Shown one piece after another: positions 45,901 through 56,115 of a stretch of DNA of 64,000 nt. Each line of letters opens with the position of its first letter. Within the stretch, counting starts at the first letter, position 1. The position numbers and the translations under genes are program-made. The notes beneath the pieces are model-generated. The model saw only the letters and a list, made by a program, of their open reading frames with translations, searched no databases and was not told where the DNA came from. Origin of the DNA: Blastocystis hominis (lineage: Eukaryota > Sar > Bigyra > Opalinata > Blastocystidae); NCBI RefSeq assembly GCF_000151665.1, contig NW_013171867.1:374946-438945 (forward strand), read 5' to 3'.

Positions 45901-45978
45901 GAAAGACCGCTGAGCGGACAGAAATCGCTGGTGTCGCAGCTTCGTTCTACGGCTGTGGTGTTTGTTTCAAGAGATTAA
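42974..45978 (+). CDS. WDHD1: WDHD1/AND-1 (Ctf4), replisome scaffold
   Basis: ATG 42974 (MEVQSQQIHSQGTCGI). WD40 blades (AIFTIGGDARV, TSLAGHQGAVDFVTFDPKDK, YLSSIGCDGTLRIWNM, DVLAVPFNSKI, SLRWSEDGRSLLLLDK), an acidic linker, and the SepB-like second propeller (LKLHDMFMSCASEMVQ, AFVYSSRGLLRSWSV, LRWIGFSREGLVATCDS, FWIIALSLKTVKGVILP) then a helical box (FDKMLLRQLNLEIGSNQLGR) follow AND-1 order. It bridges the CMG helicase and polymerase alpha. Introns are 28-38 nt. A TGTTTGTT at 45959-45966 lies before the encoded TAA 45976-45978; a final 29-nt intron would place the end at T45954 with a poly(A)-made stop. Confidence 0.93.
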
Positions 45979-46292
45979 GGTGTAGAGTCCGAAGAAGTGA
46001 AAAGATGGCTTTTCGTTTTTGAATTCCTTGTTTTGTTATTATATATGGTTACTGCTGTTTCGAATGAAGTGTTTGTTGTGCATATACCCTCTCTCCCGTG
46101 TTTTTTCATCACCATAGAAATTATTAAAATAATCTCCTCTTTCCATCCCTACATTTCGTTGTTTTCGTTGTTTTTGTTGTTTGGTCAATCTGAAACTCCC
46201 TTTCCCGCCAAAATTCAATTTTCAGAATTGCATTGATTTTAGACGCATTGATTTGGTTGAGTACGGCGAGTGTAGTTTTGCTGAGCGTGTAG
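45979..46292. other. Short intergenic region
   Basis: About 310 bp between WDHD1 and PIF1. AT-rich with a hydrophobic chance ORF (46027 onward); nothing I can support. Confidence 0.4.
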
Positions 46293-48564
46293 ATGAATGC
46301 ACCTACCTTGAATTCTTCCACATCGGTGTTTGATGACGAGGATTTGTTTGGAGATATGTCTCAGAACATCCTGTAGCAACCGAATACGAATTTGATTTGC
46401 GTAGAGATGAAGTTGACCGAATTGAGGAGCAAAGTCTTTTGGAAGAGCGGAAGAAGGAAGCTGCCATCGATCCAAACAATCCGCTCGCATCCCTTTCAGA
46501 AGAACAACTCGATGTTTACAATTCCGCAATTGATGGCTATGTGCTAGCTGCATTCGATTCACCATTCTAGAATATATTCTTTACCGGAGACGCGGGAACG
46601 GGAAAGAGTTATGTGTTGCGGTTGATCGTAACGGAACTCCGTTCTCGCTACGGAGCGGACAAAGTCTTTGTGACCGCCTCCACCGGAATCGCTGCGTGCA
46701 ACATCGGCGGCACCACCCTTCATTCCTTCGCCGGCATCGGCATCGGCGACGACAACGTGAACAAATGCGTTCGGCGCATCCTCCAAAACAAAAAAGCCAA
46801 AGAACGCTGGCAGAACTGCGAAGTGCTCATCATCGACGGTTTCCCCGTTTCCCCCTCCTAATCCAGAGATCTCCATGCTGGACGGCCGTCTCTTCGACAA
46901 ACTGGAGGCAGTTTCGCGTCGTATCCGCGGGGACGACCGCTGTTTCGGGGGCATCCAAGTGATCGTGAGCGGGGATTTCTTCCAGCTGCCGCCGGTGGGG
47001 CTGGGGAAGAACGGCGTGATCTACTGCTTCGAGAGCGCGAGCTGGAACGCAGTGATCCAGGTAGACGAAGAGAAGAAGCAAATCAAGCGCAGAAAAGCAT
47101 CGTCATGCACCGCGTGTTTCGACAGAAAGACTCCGCGCTCCAGGCCCTTCTTCGCGACATCCGCTACGTTTCCACGTTTCCACGATTCTCTGATGCACAG
47201 GGCCACGTGTCCGCGTCGTCTCGCTCGCTGCTGCAGCGCATGGAGCGCTGCTCTCTCCCGCGGGGAGCGGTTCTTCCGACGAAACTGTTCGCGTTCAACG
47301 ACGCGGTGGACGCGTACAACGCCGAGGCGCTGGCGCAGCTGCCCGCCGCCGACGCCGTCGAGTTCCGCGCGCGCGACGAGGGCGTGGACCTCTACTTGCG
47401 GCAGCTGCAGAAGAACTGCCAGGCCCCCGCGGTTCTGGTGCTGAAGCCGGGCGCGCAGGTGATGCTGCTGAAAAACCTGGACGTGGAAACCGGACTCGTG
47501 AACGGAAGCCGAGGCGTCGTGGAAGCCTTCGTGGAAACCGGGGAAGACGACGGCGAAATGAATGGGGAAATGAATGGAGAAACCAATGGGGAAACCAATG
47601 GGGAAACGAATGGAGAAACCAATAGAGAAACAAACGGAGAAACAAACGGAGAAACAAACGGAGAAACAAACGGAGAAACAAACGGAGAAACGGGGGTTCG
47701 GCGGCGGTCTGTGCATGCGGTAGGGTGGAAACGTGGAACCTGGAGTGTAGCGGTCGCGGCGCATCCCCGTGGTTCGTTTTTTCACGGGGAACGGTGAGAT
47801 CGTGCGGGCGATCGGGGAGCGCGAGTTTTCGATCGAACTCGGCGAGAAGAAAGTGGCGCAGCGCCTCCAGCTGCCGCTGAAACTGGTAGGATTCCCGCGG
47901 GACTGGTGAGTAGGCGTGGGGCATCTCGATCCACAAGTCGCAGGGCATGACGATCGATCTATTGGACGTCGATCTCCGCGGGGTTTTCGAGGCGGGCATG
48001 ACTTATGTCGCGCTTTCCCGCGGGGTTGCCGCCGACCGCATGAAACTCCGAAACTTCGCGCTGCGCGGCGTCCGCGTCAATAAAAAGTAGCGACCTGAAC
48101 CGCGGTTATCTCCAGAGTCGTCGAGTTCTATCGAATGGCCGCCCAGGCGAAGCCGATTCCCGTGGGAATTGAGGGAGTGGAGTCACGTGCAGCCCCCGCC
48201 GAAACGAAACGCCCTCGCGCGGGAACGCGAAGAAGCCGCGGATTCCCGCGGGGAGGAGGAGGTTTCGGATTCCCGCGGGATTCTGCCGTGCAGCCCGGCG
48301 CTGCGGAAACCGTTCGCTCCCCCGGGGAAACGGAGAAAAGGGGAAGAAACCGCGGATCTGGAGGGGTGGGAGGCGCTCTACGCGCGGCCGTTCGAGAAAA
48401 CCGCGGAAGTGAAGCCGCGGAACCGAATCCACGAAGAAATGCTGCGGCAAGCGGAGGCGGCGAAGGACCGCGAAAAGGCGCAGCTCCCCGCGGAAAACGT
48501 GCAGAACGCGCTGCTGTTCAAGCGGATGATGGCGAGGCGGCAGCTGCTGGGCGGGCTGCTGTGA
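46293..48564 (+). CDS. PIF1: PIF1-family 5'-3' DNA helicase
   Basis: ATG 46293 ([11 protein letters not shown]). Motif [19 protein letters not shown], Ia [97 protein letters not shown] and [21 protein letters not shown] are all present, ending VNKKVVEFYR plus a basic/acidic tail ([17 protein letters not shown]). PIF1 unwinds G-quadruplexes and R-loops at replication forks. A Gly-Glu-Thr-Asn minisatellite (47560-47695) is inserted between motifs IV and V. Introns are 28-33 nt; three contain GTTTCCAC/GTTTCCCC units. The first intron appears to end in GAG. Stop TGA 48562-48564. Confidence 0.95.
46839..46866 (+). repeat. 28-nt intron with GTTTCCCCGTTTCCCC
   Basis: PIF1 intron; the near-identical GTTTCCCC octamer repeated twice. 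Excision joins VLIID to EISML (Walker B). Confidence 0.7.
47168..47200 (+). repeat. 33-nt intron with (GTTTCCAC)2
   Basis: PIF1 intron starting with two perfect octamers and ending GATGCACAG; joins RDIRY to GHVSASS. Confidence 0.85.
47560..47695 (+). repeat. 12-nt minisatellite encoding (NGET)n inside PIF1
   Basis: Tandem ggagaaacaaac/ggggaaaccaat units, about 11 copies, in frame. Confidence 0.9.
47720..47750 (+). repeat. 31-nt intron with GTGGAAACGTGGAA
   Basis: PIF1 intron GTAGG + GTGGAAACGTGGAA + CCTGGAGTGTAG; immediately follows the NGET exon. Confidence 0.8.
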
Positions 48565-48566
48565 GT

Positions 48567-48661
48567 GTTTCCCTGTTTCTCTGTTTCTCTGTTTCTCTGT
48601 TTCTCTTTTCCCTTTTCTCCGTGTGATTGATTGATTGTTTGTTTGTTTGTTTGTTTGTTTT
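48567..48661. repeat. (TGTTTCTC)n followed by (TGTT)n
   Basis: Four to five copies of TGTTTCTC, then a GATT/TGTTTG tract, directly after the PIF1 stop. The second part contains several overlapping TGTTTGTT 3'-end elements. Confidence 0.8.
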
Positions 48662-48727
48662 CCATCGGATTCCATTCGATTTCGCTTCTGTTTTCTTGCC
48701 AAACACACGCTAAACAACAAAATCCGC

Positions 48728-51700
48728 TCATTCAAACGTCTCATAGCCCTCATCCTCGTCGTCCACGTCGTCCACAGCATCCACAGCATCGCCATCGCCG
48801 TCCTCCAAATCCATCTTCGTTCCCGGCTGCATTCCATGCTCCTTCAGCATCGTGTGCAGCTGGCCGCGCATTTCCCGCGGGGTCATTCGCCTACCCATCA
48901 CCTCCTTCCCCAAAAACCGACTCCATGGCGCAGCCAATCGCGCTTTTGTGCCGCATCAGCGGGATAATCGCGGATAAAATGCAGTTGAACACGTTGGGGA
49001 ACAGATTCTCCTCGGCGGCGAGCAGCGTCTTCATTCGGTAGCGTTCCTTGGGCCTATCTCTCAGCCTCCACCGCGATCCGGACCCCTCAAAGCACGCCGG
49101 GCAATTCTCATCGATGATGGGCAAATTCATCGACTTGGCGAACTCGCGCAGCTGCTTCTCGCGCACGTAGACGAAGGGCCGAATCACGCGGATGTCCTCC
49201 TCTTTGTTCAGATAGCAGGCCTTCATGGTGCGCAGCACGCCGTTGTGGAACACCGACATCAAGAACGACTCCGCCAGGTCGTCCAGATGCTGCGCCAGCA
49301 CCTACGCCTCACGCGGCTCCCCCGCGGGTACCAGCACGTTGTACTTCTCTCTGCGCATGGTGCTGTAGAGGATTCCGCGCTTCATGCGGCTGCACCAGCT
49401 GCAGATCGACCCGTTCTTCAGCTTCTTCTTCGCCAGCGCGATCACCGCGCGGGACTCGTAGAAGTACTTCACTCCCAGCGCCTTGCAGTAATCGCGCAGC
49501 GGACTACGCCTCACTCCCGCCCGCTTCGCTCACCTCGGATCGAACCCCGTGGTCTGCGGGTCCACCGTCACGCAGGCCAGCTCGAACTTGGTCGGCGACC
49601 GTCGCTGCAGCTGCAGCAGGCAGTGCAGCATCGTCAGACTGTCCTTCCCGCCGCTCAGCCCCAGCATCACGCGGTCGCCCTCCTTCAGCATCTCGAAGTG
49701 CCCGATCGCCTGCCCCAGCAGCTTCATCAGCCGGCTCGGAACCGCGGGGAACAGCTCCTTGTGCGCCTTCATGTACCGCACGCGCTCCGCGAACTCCATT
49801 CCCGGCACTACCGCGGTGAACTCCAGCGACCCGTCCACGCCGGTGCGGTAGCGGAACTCCACGCCGGGCTCCTGCACCATCGCCACCACCGACAGCGGAA
49901 CGATCTCCCGACCGCTCGCGCTCACCGCGCAGCTCGCCGCGCAGCTCGCCGCGCGCGCCTTCTTCGCGCCCAACTTCACCGCGAATTTCGTCGACGCCGC
50001 AGACGGGCGTTTCAGAGACTCCGCGCTCTCCGATGGGTTCGACGGTTTCTCCGATGGGTTCTCCTTTTGGTTCTCCGATGATTTCTCCGTTTGGTTCTCC
50101 GTTTGGTTCTCCGTTTGGTTCTCCGTTTGGTTCTCCGTTTGGTTCTCCGATTCTTCCTCCGGTGTCTCCGTTGGGTTCCCGGTTTCCCCGGTTTCCCCGG
50201 TTTGTCCGCGCGGTCGCACGTGGATCAAGATCTGCGGGAGCACGGCCTCGTCCCCCGCGGGGCGGTACCCTCTGCGCACGTCGTTGTAGGCCTCGATAGG
50301 CGTGACGTACCAGCGGTAGGTCTCGACGAGCGCGGACTGCGCGTTCTTGACGTTGCCGGCCTTGTACTCGCTGACCACGTAGTTGGGCGCGCGGATGGCG
50401 GCCTCGGCTTTGCCCAGCTGCGCGCGGGCTTGCTGGAAGGTGGCGTCGAAGAGCGGCTGCAGCGAGGAGCGATCGGTGGTGAGCCCGGGAACCTGCTTCG
50501 CCTTGGGCTCGTAGCGCAGCGCGCCGTCGAGGAAGGACACGTCGTTGAGCCAGCGGCGGAAGGGCTTCTTGTTCTTGATGGAGCGATGCCGCCACTCCGC
50601 CGTGTCCTCGTAGAACACGTACTCGGGGAGAAACTCCCAGCCGAATTCGCTGACGAACACCACGGCGTCCTGCACGAACTGGACTTCCTCGGGGGTGAGC
50701 ACGTAGGAAAGGCCTGCGTGGGAGGGCAATGCCGAGCCTACTCAGACGGGTGTATCCGGGACGGAAGATCTCGTTCTTGTCGAGAAGGATTTGGTCGAGA
50801 ATGCGCGCCTTGGCGGGGTCGATGCCGAGCAATCTGCGGGGAACCGGGCATTGCCGAGCTTACTGCATGGAGTACGGACCCGCGCAGACGCAGCCGGAAC
50901 GCGTCTGGATGCCGAAGAGATCGCTGAGGAGCATGCTCACGAAGTTCCAGTGCAGGTAGCGGCTACGTGGGATCCCACGGTTTCGACAGTGTGTACCCGT
51001 GGAACTTGACGAGGAAGGAAATCACGGGGGACTTGGGCTGGTCGTTGTCGTCGCCGAGCACCACGATGTTCGGATGCGCGCGGAAAACGCGCAGCGTGTC
51101 TTCGTAATAGGCCTGCTCGCGCTGGCGAATCCAGGCCCATCCGAGCTGGTTCTACGCGTCAGCCTCCGAAAGAATAAAACGCACGTGCATGTGGAGCACG
51201 AGGCCCAATCGGATCGCGCCCACGATGTTCGGCGTCCCGCCCTCTTCCCGCTCCGTCAGCACCTGCGTGTACCTGCAGATCAGCCCCGCCGCTCGGCCCT
51301 ACCGGTGCGTCGACGCGTCCACGAAGAAGATCGTCCCGCCGCCGGGGAGGTTGGGCGTTTCGTTCACGAGGAGTTTCTTTTTGAGGATGAGGAGCCCGGG
51401 ACAGCCGACGCCGCCCACCATTTTGTGCGGAGAGAAGAACAGCGCGTCGCAGTAGTCGCGGGGATTCACGGACGTGTTGTTCATCGCGGGGGCTTCGTGG
51501 GCGCACGCGGTCGCGCAGTCCCAGCAGATCAATGCGCCCTCCTCATGCACGAGCTGGTTCACCGGAGACATCTCCGTCACGAGGCCGGTCACATTGCTGA
51601 CGTGAGACAGCGAGACGAGGCGCAGAGGGCTGCCGGTCAGAGAGAAAAAGAGCGACGCACCGCGATTTGAACCGGCGAAGCAGCGCGCGCAGCTCGCTCA

Positions 51701-52455
51701 GATCGAGCCCGCCTTCGGCGTTCACGCCCAGCTGCACGAAGTCCACGTCGGCCTCGCGCCAGGGGAGGATGTTGCTGTGATGCTCGAACGGACCGATGAA
51801 GATGATCGGACGATTCGAATCATCGCTGACCGGATGCACCTGGCGCCCCGTCGAGGTGCTCACGTCCGTCGTCCAGGAGCTGGCGTCGCCGTCCGTGTGC
51901 GTTCGCTGGTGCAAGCGGAGATCACCAGGATCATTAAAGCAGAGCGGACAACCGGGGAACTTGCACGGGAGCAGCTAGAAATGTGAGGAGGAGGGGCGAG
52001 CAGATTACAGGGGTGGAGGTGCCGTAGGCAGATTGCTTTCGCTCGATGCCCAAAATGCGAACGAAGGTGTTCACCGCACCCGTACAGCCATTCCCGGCAA
52101 ACAGAATCACGTCGCTGTCCGTGCATCGGTACTATCCGTAAATTCACCAAATCAGCGCAACCGTATCGCGAATGATGCCGCGCGCCTCTTCCCGGAAACA
52201 ACTGGTTTGGATGCCCGTAAAAGAGGAGGACGTGTGCGTGTTCGAGTACACGGGGAGCACTTCGTTCGCAATGTAATCTTCGATAAACTTGACGGCTTTT
52301 CCAGACGCAGCGTAGTCAACGTACGTCTGTCTGTGAGATTCGAAGGGGCCATCGATCAGAGCGTCAAAGCCAACGAGGTTTTCGGCAATGGACTTGGTTA
52401 ATTTAGTAATTGCTTCCTCTCTCTTTTCAATGTACTGCTGAGTATCTTCTTCCAT
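48728..52455 (-). CDS. Class V aminotransferase (cysteine desulfurase-like) with C2H2 finger, fused to TtcA-type tRNA thiolase
   Basis: ATG 52455 (MEEDTQQYIEKREEA). The PLP part: DYAASGKAVKFIEDYI, FAGNGCTGAVNTFVRIL, a C2H2 finger (51965-51897), RPIIFIGPFEHHSNILPWRE, ICWDCATACAHEAPAMN, the PLP-Lys in FFSPHKMVGGVGCPGLLILK, REEGGTPNIVGAIRLGL and the catalytic-Cys loop RSGCVCAGPYSMQLLGID. After an (NQTE)n linker comes a PP-loop ATPase: RVMLGLSGGKDSLTMLHCLL, SICSWCSRMKRGILY (Fe-S/thiolation CxxC), LAQHLDDLAESFLMS and CPAC. Exons join across the boundary in one frame (introns GTAAGCTCG...CCGCAG and GTCTGAGTAG...CACGCAG). A desulfurase would supply sulfur directly to tRNA thiolation. Stop TGA 48730-48728. 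Confidence 0.88.
50030..50175 (-). repeat. 12-nt minisatellite encoding (NQTE)n
   Basis: Tandem ggttctccgttt units on the plus strand; on the coding strand ggagaaccaaac, one base different from the PIF1 unit. Confidence 0.85.
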
Positions 52456-52843
52456 CGATTTTGCACAAGGTTCGGCCAGAAGTCAAAGGCAAAGAGAGTT
52501 TTAGGAACCAAACTCGTTTTTTTCAAAATGATCGGGTTTTGGGTTTTATAAAAGAAGGGGTTGAAGCCTGTTGTGCAATTCGTAAACTGTACGTCTTAAT
52601 CAATTCGCAGCGTTTGTTTGAATAGGCAAACACCTTTCGAACCCATGTTGCATCCTTTCGTTGTTTTCATTTGTCCTTTCGATATATTCCAACCTTTCGT
52701 CCCTTTTCTGCTCATTGGGTGCACTAGCTAAAGAAATCCCTTTTTATTCTGCTTCACATTTTTTCTGCCCCCTTTTTTTCTTGAATAACCGGTTTTCCCG
52801 TGTTTCTTACACTTTCTAAACACTGTTTTGAATCCTTTCCAAT
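52456..52843. promoter_or_regulatory. Divergent promoter region
   Basis: About 390 bp between the desulfurase-TtcA and SNARE start codons. Pyrimidine-rich on the plus strand; no further gene seen. Confidence 0.4.
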
Positions 52844-53739
52844 ATGCCTAGTGTTGCAGAGTGGGACTCAGTATACAACAAGACGTTGGAGCTGATCAGC
52901 GTAGGGGTTGCATTTCTGTTCTATTGGTAGAAGGTGCGAGGAGCACTGGATCTTCGCGGAGCTGTGAAAGACGTAGTTTTCGGTGACGTTCCTTCAGTCC
53001 TAGTTCTCGCGAGTGCAGGCGATGCTCAACATTATAGCGAACAACATTAACAAGATGCAGAATGACTTGGACACAATGGCCGGTGAGAGTGCCAAATATA
53101 AGCTGTACTCTGTTGTGGATGGGTGTTGTAATGGTGCAGGAACGATCGGGAAGTGAAGCGACGACAGAATATGATCGAAGGTTTGAAGCGTGAGAAGGTA
53201 GGAAGCAGTCGTCTCAAAGTTGATGGTAGACGAACTGCGACAACACCTTTGTGAAGAATGGAGGAAATCTCCAAGCCAAGTACTTTATTTTTAAAAATTG
53301 TAGCTTAAAAGTGCAGGAACCAGCTAATTTCGCATGTGAACTACGATGCCGAGAACCTGACGAAGCAGACGGACACGGATCTGCACAATATGCAGGAACA
53401 AGTGTTTGCCGGTGCGTTTTGGAGACATGTTACCATGTTGTAGTCCAGGAGCAGGCTTTGGAAGATATCAGTGATACGCTGGGTCGCTTGCACGATATCG
53501 GATCGGCAATCGGCAACGAAGTGGATATTCAGACGGTGAGCGAGGCATGGGGGCGTGAGGGGTAGAAGTTGCTGGACGAGATGGAGAGCAATACAGACAA
53601 CGCGCAGAACCGAATGGCGCAGGAGAGCATTCGAACGAAGAAGGTGGCGAAGAATTCGGGGATGTGCAAGTACTACAGCACGATCTTGCTGCTTCTAATC
53701 ATTCTGATCTTCCTGATCATTCAGTACATAAAGAGCTAA
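52844..53739 (+). CDS. Qc-type SNARE (syntaxin-6/8/10-like), C-terminal membrane anchor
   Basis: ATG 52844 (MPSVAEWDSVYNKTLEL). Introns of 30-37 nt join an N-terminal three-helix region (VQAMLNIIANNINKMQNDLD) to the SNARE motif QEQVFAVQEQALEDISDTLG, RLHDIGSAIGNEVDIQ (zero-layer Gln) and KLLDEMESNTDNAQNRMAQE. A tail anchor YYSTILLLLIILIFLIIQYI ends the protein, stop TAA 53737-53739. It would work in Golgi/endosome fusion. Subtype (syntaxin 6, 8 or SYP5/6-like) not resolved. Confidence 0.88.
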
Positions 53740-53749
53740 TCTATTTGGG

Positions 53750-53757
53750 TGTTTGTT
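53750..53757 (+). terminator. TGTTTGTT element of the SNARE gene
   Basis: Exact octamer 11 nt after TAA. Confidence 0.7.
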
Positions 53758-53813
53758 CCTCAAATTTGTGTAAACCAGTGAAACTCCGTTAACTTACAGA
53801 AGGAGAAAAAAAG

Positions 53814-55036
53814 ATGAGTGTGTCTCCTGTGGATAGTGTCCAGCATAAGGTTATTTCAGGGAAGAAGAGAATTATGGTGTGCGGCGGTGCAGGCTTCATT
53901 GGCTGCCATCTTTGCACTCGCCTAGTGGAAATGGTTTCTTTCGTTCTTGTGGTTCGATCTCGTAGGGTCATGATGTAATCTGCGTTGATAACCTGTTGAC
54001 GGGCTCGAAGGATAACATCCGTCATTTGATGAACAAGGCAGGATCATTTGCGCTGATTAACGCTAGTCCAACTTCGATTTCATTCTTCACGACATTCGTC
54101 AGCCTATTTTTCTCGAAGTGGACGAGATCTACAATCTTGCGTGCCCTGCTGCTCCTATTCACTACCAGGTCGCACTTCTCCTCTTGCTCGATGGCTAGAC
54201 ATACCCGATCAAGACGTTCGAGTGCTCTGTGTTGGGCATCATGAATCTGCTTCAGCTGGCGCGTGACACGGGCTGCCGCCTGCTTCACGCGAGTACCAGC
54301 GAGGTTTACGGTGATCCGTCCGTCCATCCTCAGCGAGGTGCGCGTTTCTTCTGAATTCTAATCATGCAGAGGACTACCACGGAAACGTGAACCCGATCGG
54401 TCCTCGCTCGTGCTACGACGAGGGCAAGCGTGCTGCGGAGTCGATCATGTTCGACTACTACCGCATGTACAATCTGGACATCCGCGTGATCCGCATCTTC
54501 AACACGTACGGACCGTTCATGCACCCCTACGACGGCCGCGTGGTCACCAACTTCATCCGCCAGGCGCTGCGCGGCGAGGACATCACCATCTACGGCGATG
54601 GCAGCCAGACGCGCAGCTTCCAGTACATCGATGATCTCATTGACGTGAATGTGGAGAACCGCGGTTATGCGTAGGGAATGATCCTGATGATGGAGAAGGA
54701 CGGCATTACCGGGCCGTTTAACCTCGGGAATCCCGTGGAATTCACGGTGAAGGAGCTGGCGGAGAAGGTCGTGGCGAAGACCGGGAGCAAGAGTCGCATC
54801 GTGTACATGTCGCTGCCGAAGGATGATCCGTGCAAGCGAAGGCCGGACATCACGCGAGCCAGTAGGGGCGGATAATCGCGGTAATCGTAGAGGAGGAACT
54901 CGGATGGGAACCGAAGGTTCAGCTCGACCAGGGATTGGACAAGGTGATTGACTACATGCGAAAGATCGATTGGGACAGGGTGCGACTTCCGAACCTTGTG
55001 AACAACATGGACACCATCATGAAGCCCAAGATTTAA
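53814..55036 (+). CDS. UXS1: UDP-glucuronate decarboxylase (UDP-xylose synthase), extended SDR family
   Basis: ATG 53814. NAD-binding [75 protein letters not shown], the YxxxK pair in [59 protein letters not shown] and [20 protein letters not shown] are canonical. It converts UDP-glucuronate to UDP-xylose. No N-terminal transmembrane helix, so cytosolic. Introns: 29-32 nt, all GT-AG except a GC-AG intron at 54038-54066. Stop TAA 55034-55036. Confidence 0.96.
54038..54066 (+). other. GC-AG intron in UXS1
   Basis: GCAGGATCAT...AACGCTAG, 29 nt. There is no GT in the surrounding 40 nt, and excision joins RHLMNK to SNFDFILHD in frame. Confidence 0.85.
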
Positions 55037-55108
55037 GAATGTCTTGGAAAGCGTGGGACCGGACAAGAAGCGTCTGCTTGCTAGTGTGGAATCCGGTTTG
55101 AACTGACT

Positions 55109-55116
55109 TGTTTGTT
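55109..55116 (+). terminator. TGTTTGTT element of UXS1
   Basis: Exact octamer about 70 nt after the UXS1 stop and 22 nt before the RAD1 ATG. Confidence 0.65.
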
Positions 55117-55138
55117 GGAAAGCGAGTTTTTTGTTGCC

Positions 55139-56075
55139 ATGAGCTCGGAAGGTGCGCAATCCGTTATGAAGTGTAAGCTACTCTCGGCGCAGATGCTGAT
55201 TACGGTGCTGAATGTACTGTAGCTTCCGCGCTGAGGGATGATGCGTAGAGCGGGAAACGACAAGTCGGAGCAAGTGCGGATCGACTTCAGCGATACGGGG
55301 ATCACATTCCATGTCACCGATAAGACCAAGGCATTTCAAACTTCGAGTCATGTGGCCGCTTCCCTCTTTGACGAATACTCGATGGAGGGACAGACAGATT
55401 CCGTCACTTGCAACCTCGAGCCGTTCGCCAAGTGTGTCTCCATCTTTGGAAACAGCAAACTCCTCACGACCACACTGCAGATGACGTACTCCTCCGACGA
55501 GAAGTCGATAAAATTGATTTTGGACGAGAACGAGTACTCCCGCCTTTTTCCTTGAATCTAGGATGCACAGCGAATGTCTCATTCGGACGCTGGCGTCGAT
55601 CGACGAAATCATCGACTACGGTCCCTTGTTTTCGGAAGAGGATACGATGATGGGCGCTATCGTGAAGCCGACCGCTCTCCGATGCGCTCTCACCGATATC
55701 GAGAACATGAAGAGCGCATCGGACGTGGAATTTGCCTTCCATCCGGAAGGCGGATTGTGTGTGTCGTGCAGCGATCCCTATTTGGTGTGAGCGTTTGCTG
55801 TGGTTCGCATGAATTCCAGCTTCGACGGCTTTCTGGACAACGTTTCTTCCGTTCTGTCCGAGTTCTCCTGCAAAGCCGAGAAGAGTTGGATGTATAACCG
55901 CGTCTTGTTTCTTCGCTGCGGAAAGGCGCTGGCTAACTCCATGAAAACGTTTATCCGCGTGAACGCGCGCGGCATCGTGTGTATGCAGCACTTGCTGAAC
56001 GATGATGCGGAATCTCCGCTCTTCGTGGATTGCTTTCTTCACCCACTGGAAACGATCGAAGACAATGTATCATAA
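55139..56075 (+). CDS. RAD1: RAD1-like subunit of the 9-1-1 checkpoint clamp
   Basis: ATG 55139 (MSSEGAQSVMKCKLLSAQ). Introns of 30, 28 and 33 nt join VRIDFSDTGITFHVTDKT, SLFDEYSM, CVSIFGNSKLLTTTLQMTYS, IRTLASIDEIIDYGPLF and the C-terminal FIRVNARGIVCMQHLL and FVDCFLHPLE. The order and the 'CLSIFG'-type motif match RAD1, which loads with RAD9 and HUS1 onto damaged DNA. About 280 residues. HUS1 or RAD9 were considered; the C-terminal 'GIVCMQHLL' strand fits RAD1 best. Stop TAA 56073-56075, octamer at 56089-56096. Confidence 0.88.
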
Positions 56076-56088
56076 CTTATTTCGTGAT

Positions 56089-56096
56089 TGTTTGTT
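56089..56096 (+). terminator. TGTTTGTT element of RAD1
   Basis: Exact octamer 13 nt after TAA and 20 nt before the next ATG. Confidence 0.7.
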
Positions 56097-56115
56097 GTGA
56101 CAAAATATTGTGCAG

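Noticed and set aside
48567-48661. CRISPR or minisatellite gene
   Set aside because: Pure TGTTTCTC/TGTT repeats directly after a stop codon; simple repeat plus 3'-end elements.
49504-50832. 442-codon minus-strand open frame in another phase of the desulfurase-TtcA gene
   Set aside because: Only the alternative phase carries the PLP-enzyme C-terminus and SGGKDS motif; this one is Arg/Gly/Ala shadow.
51225-51938. Plus-strand open frames opposite the aminotransferase domain
   Set aside because: Antisense of clear PLP-enzyme exons.
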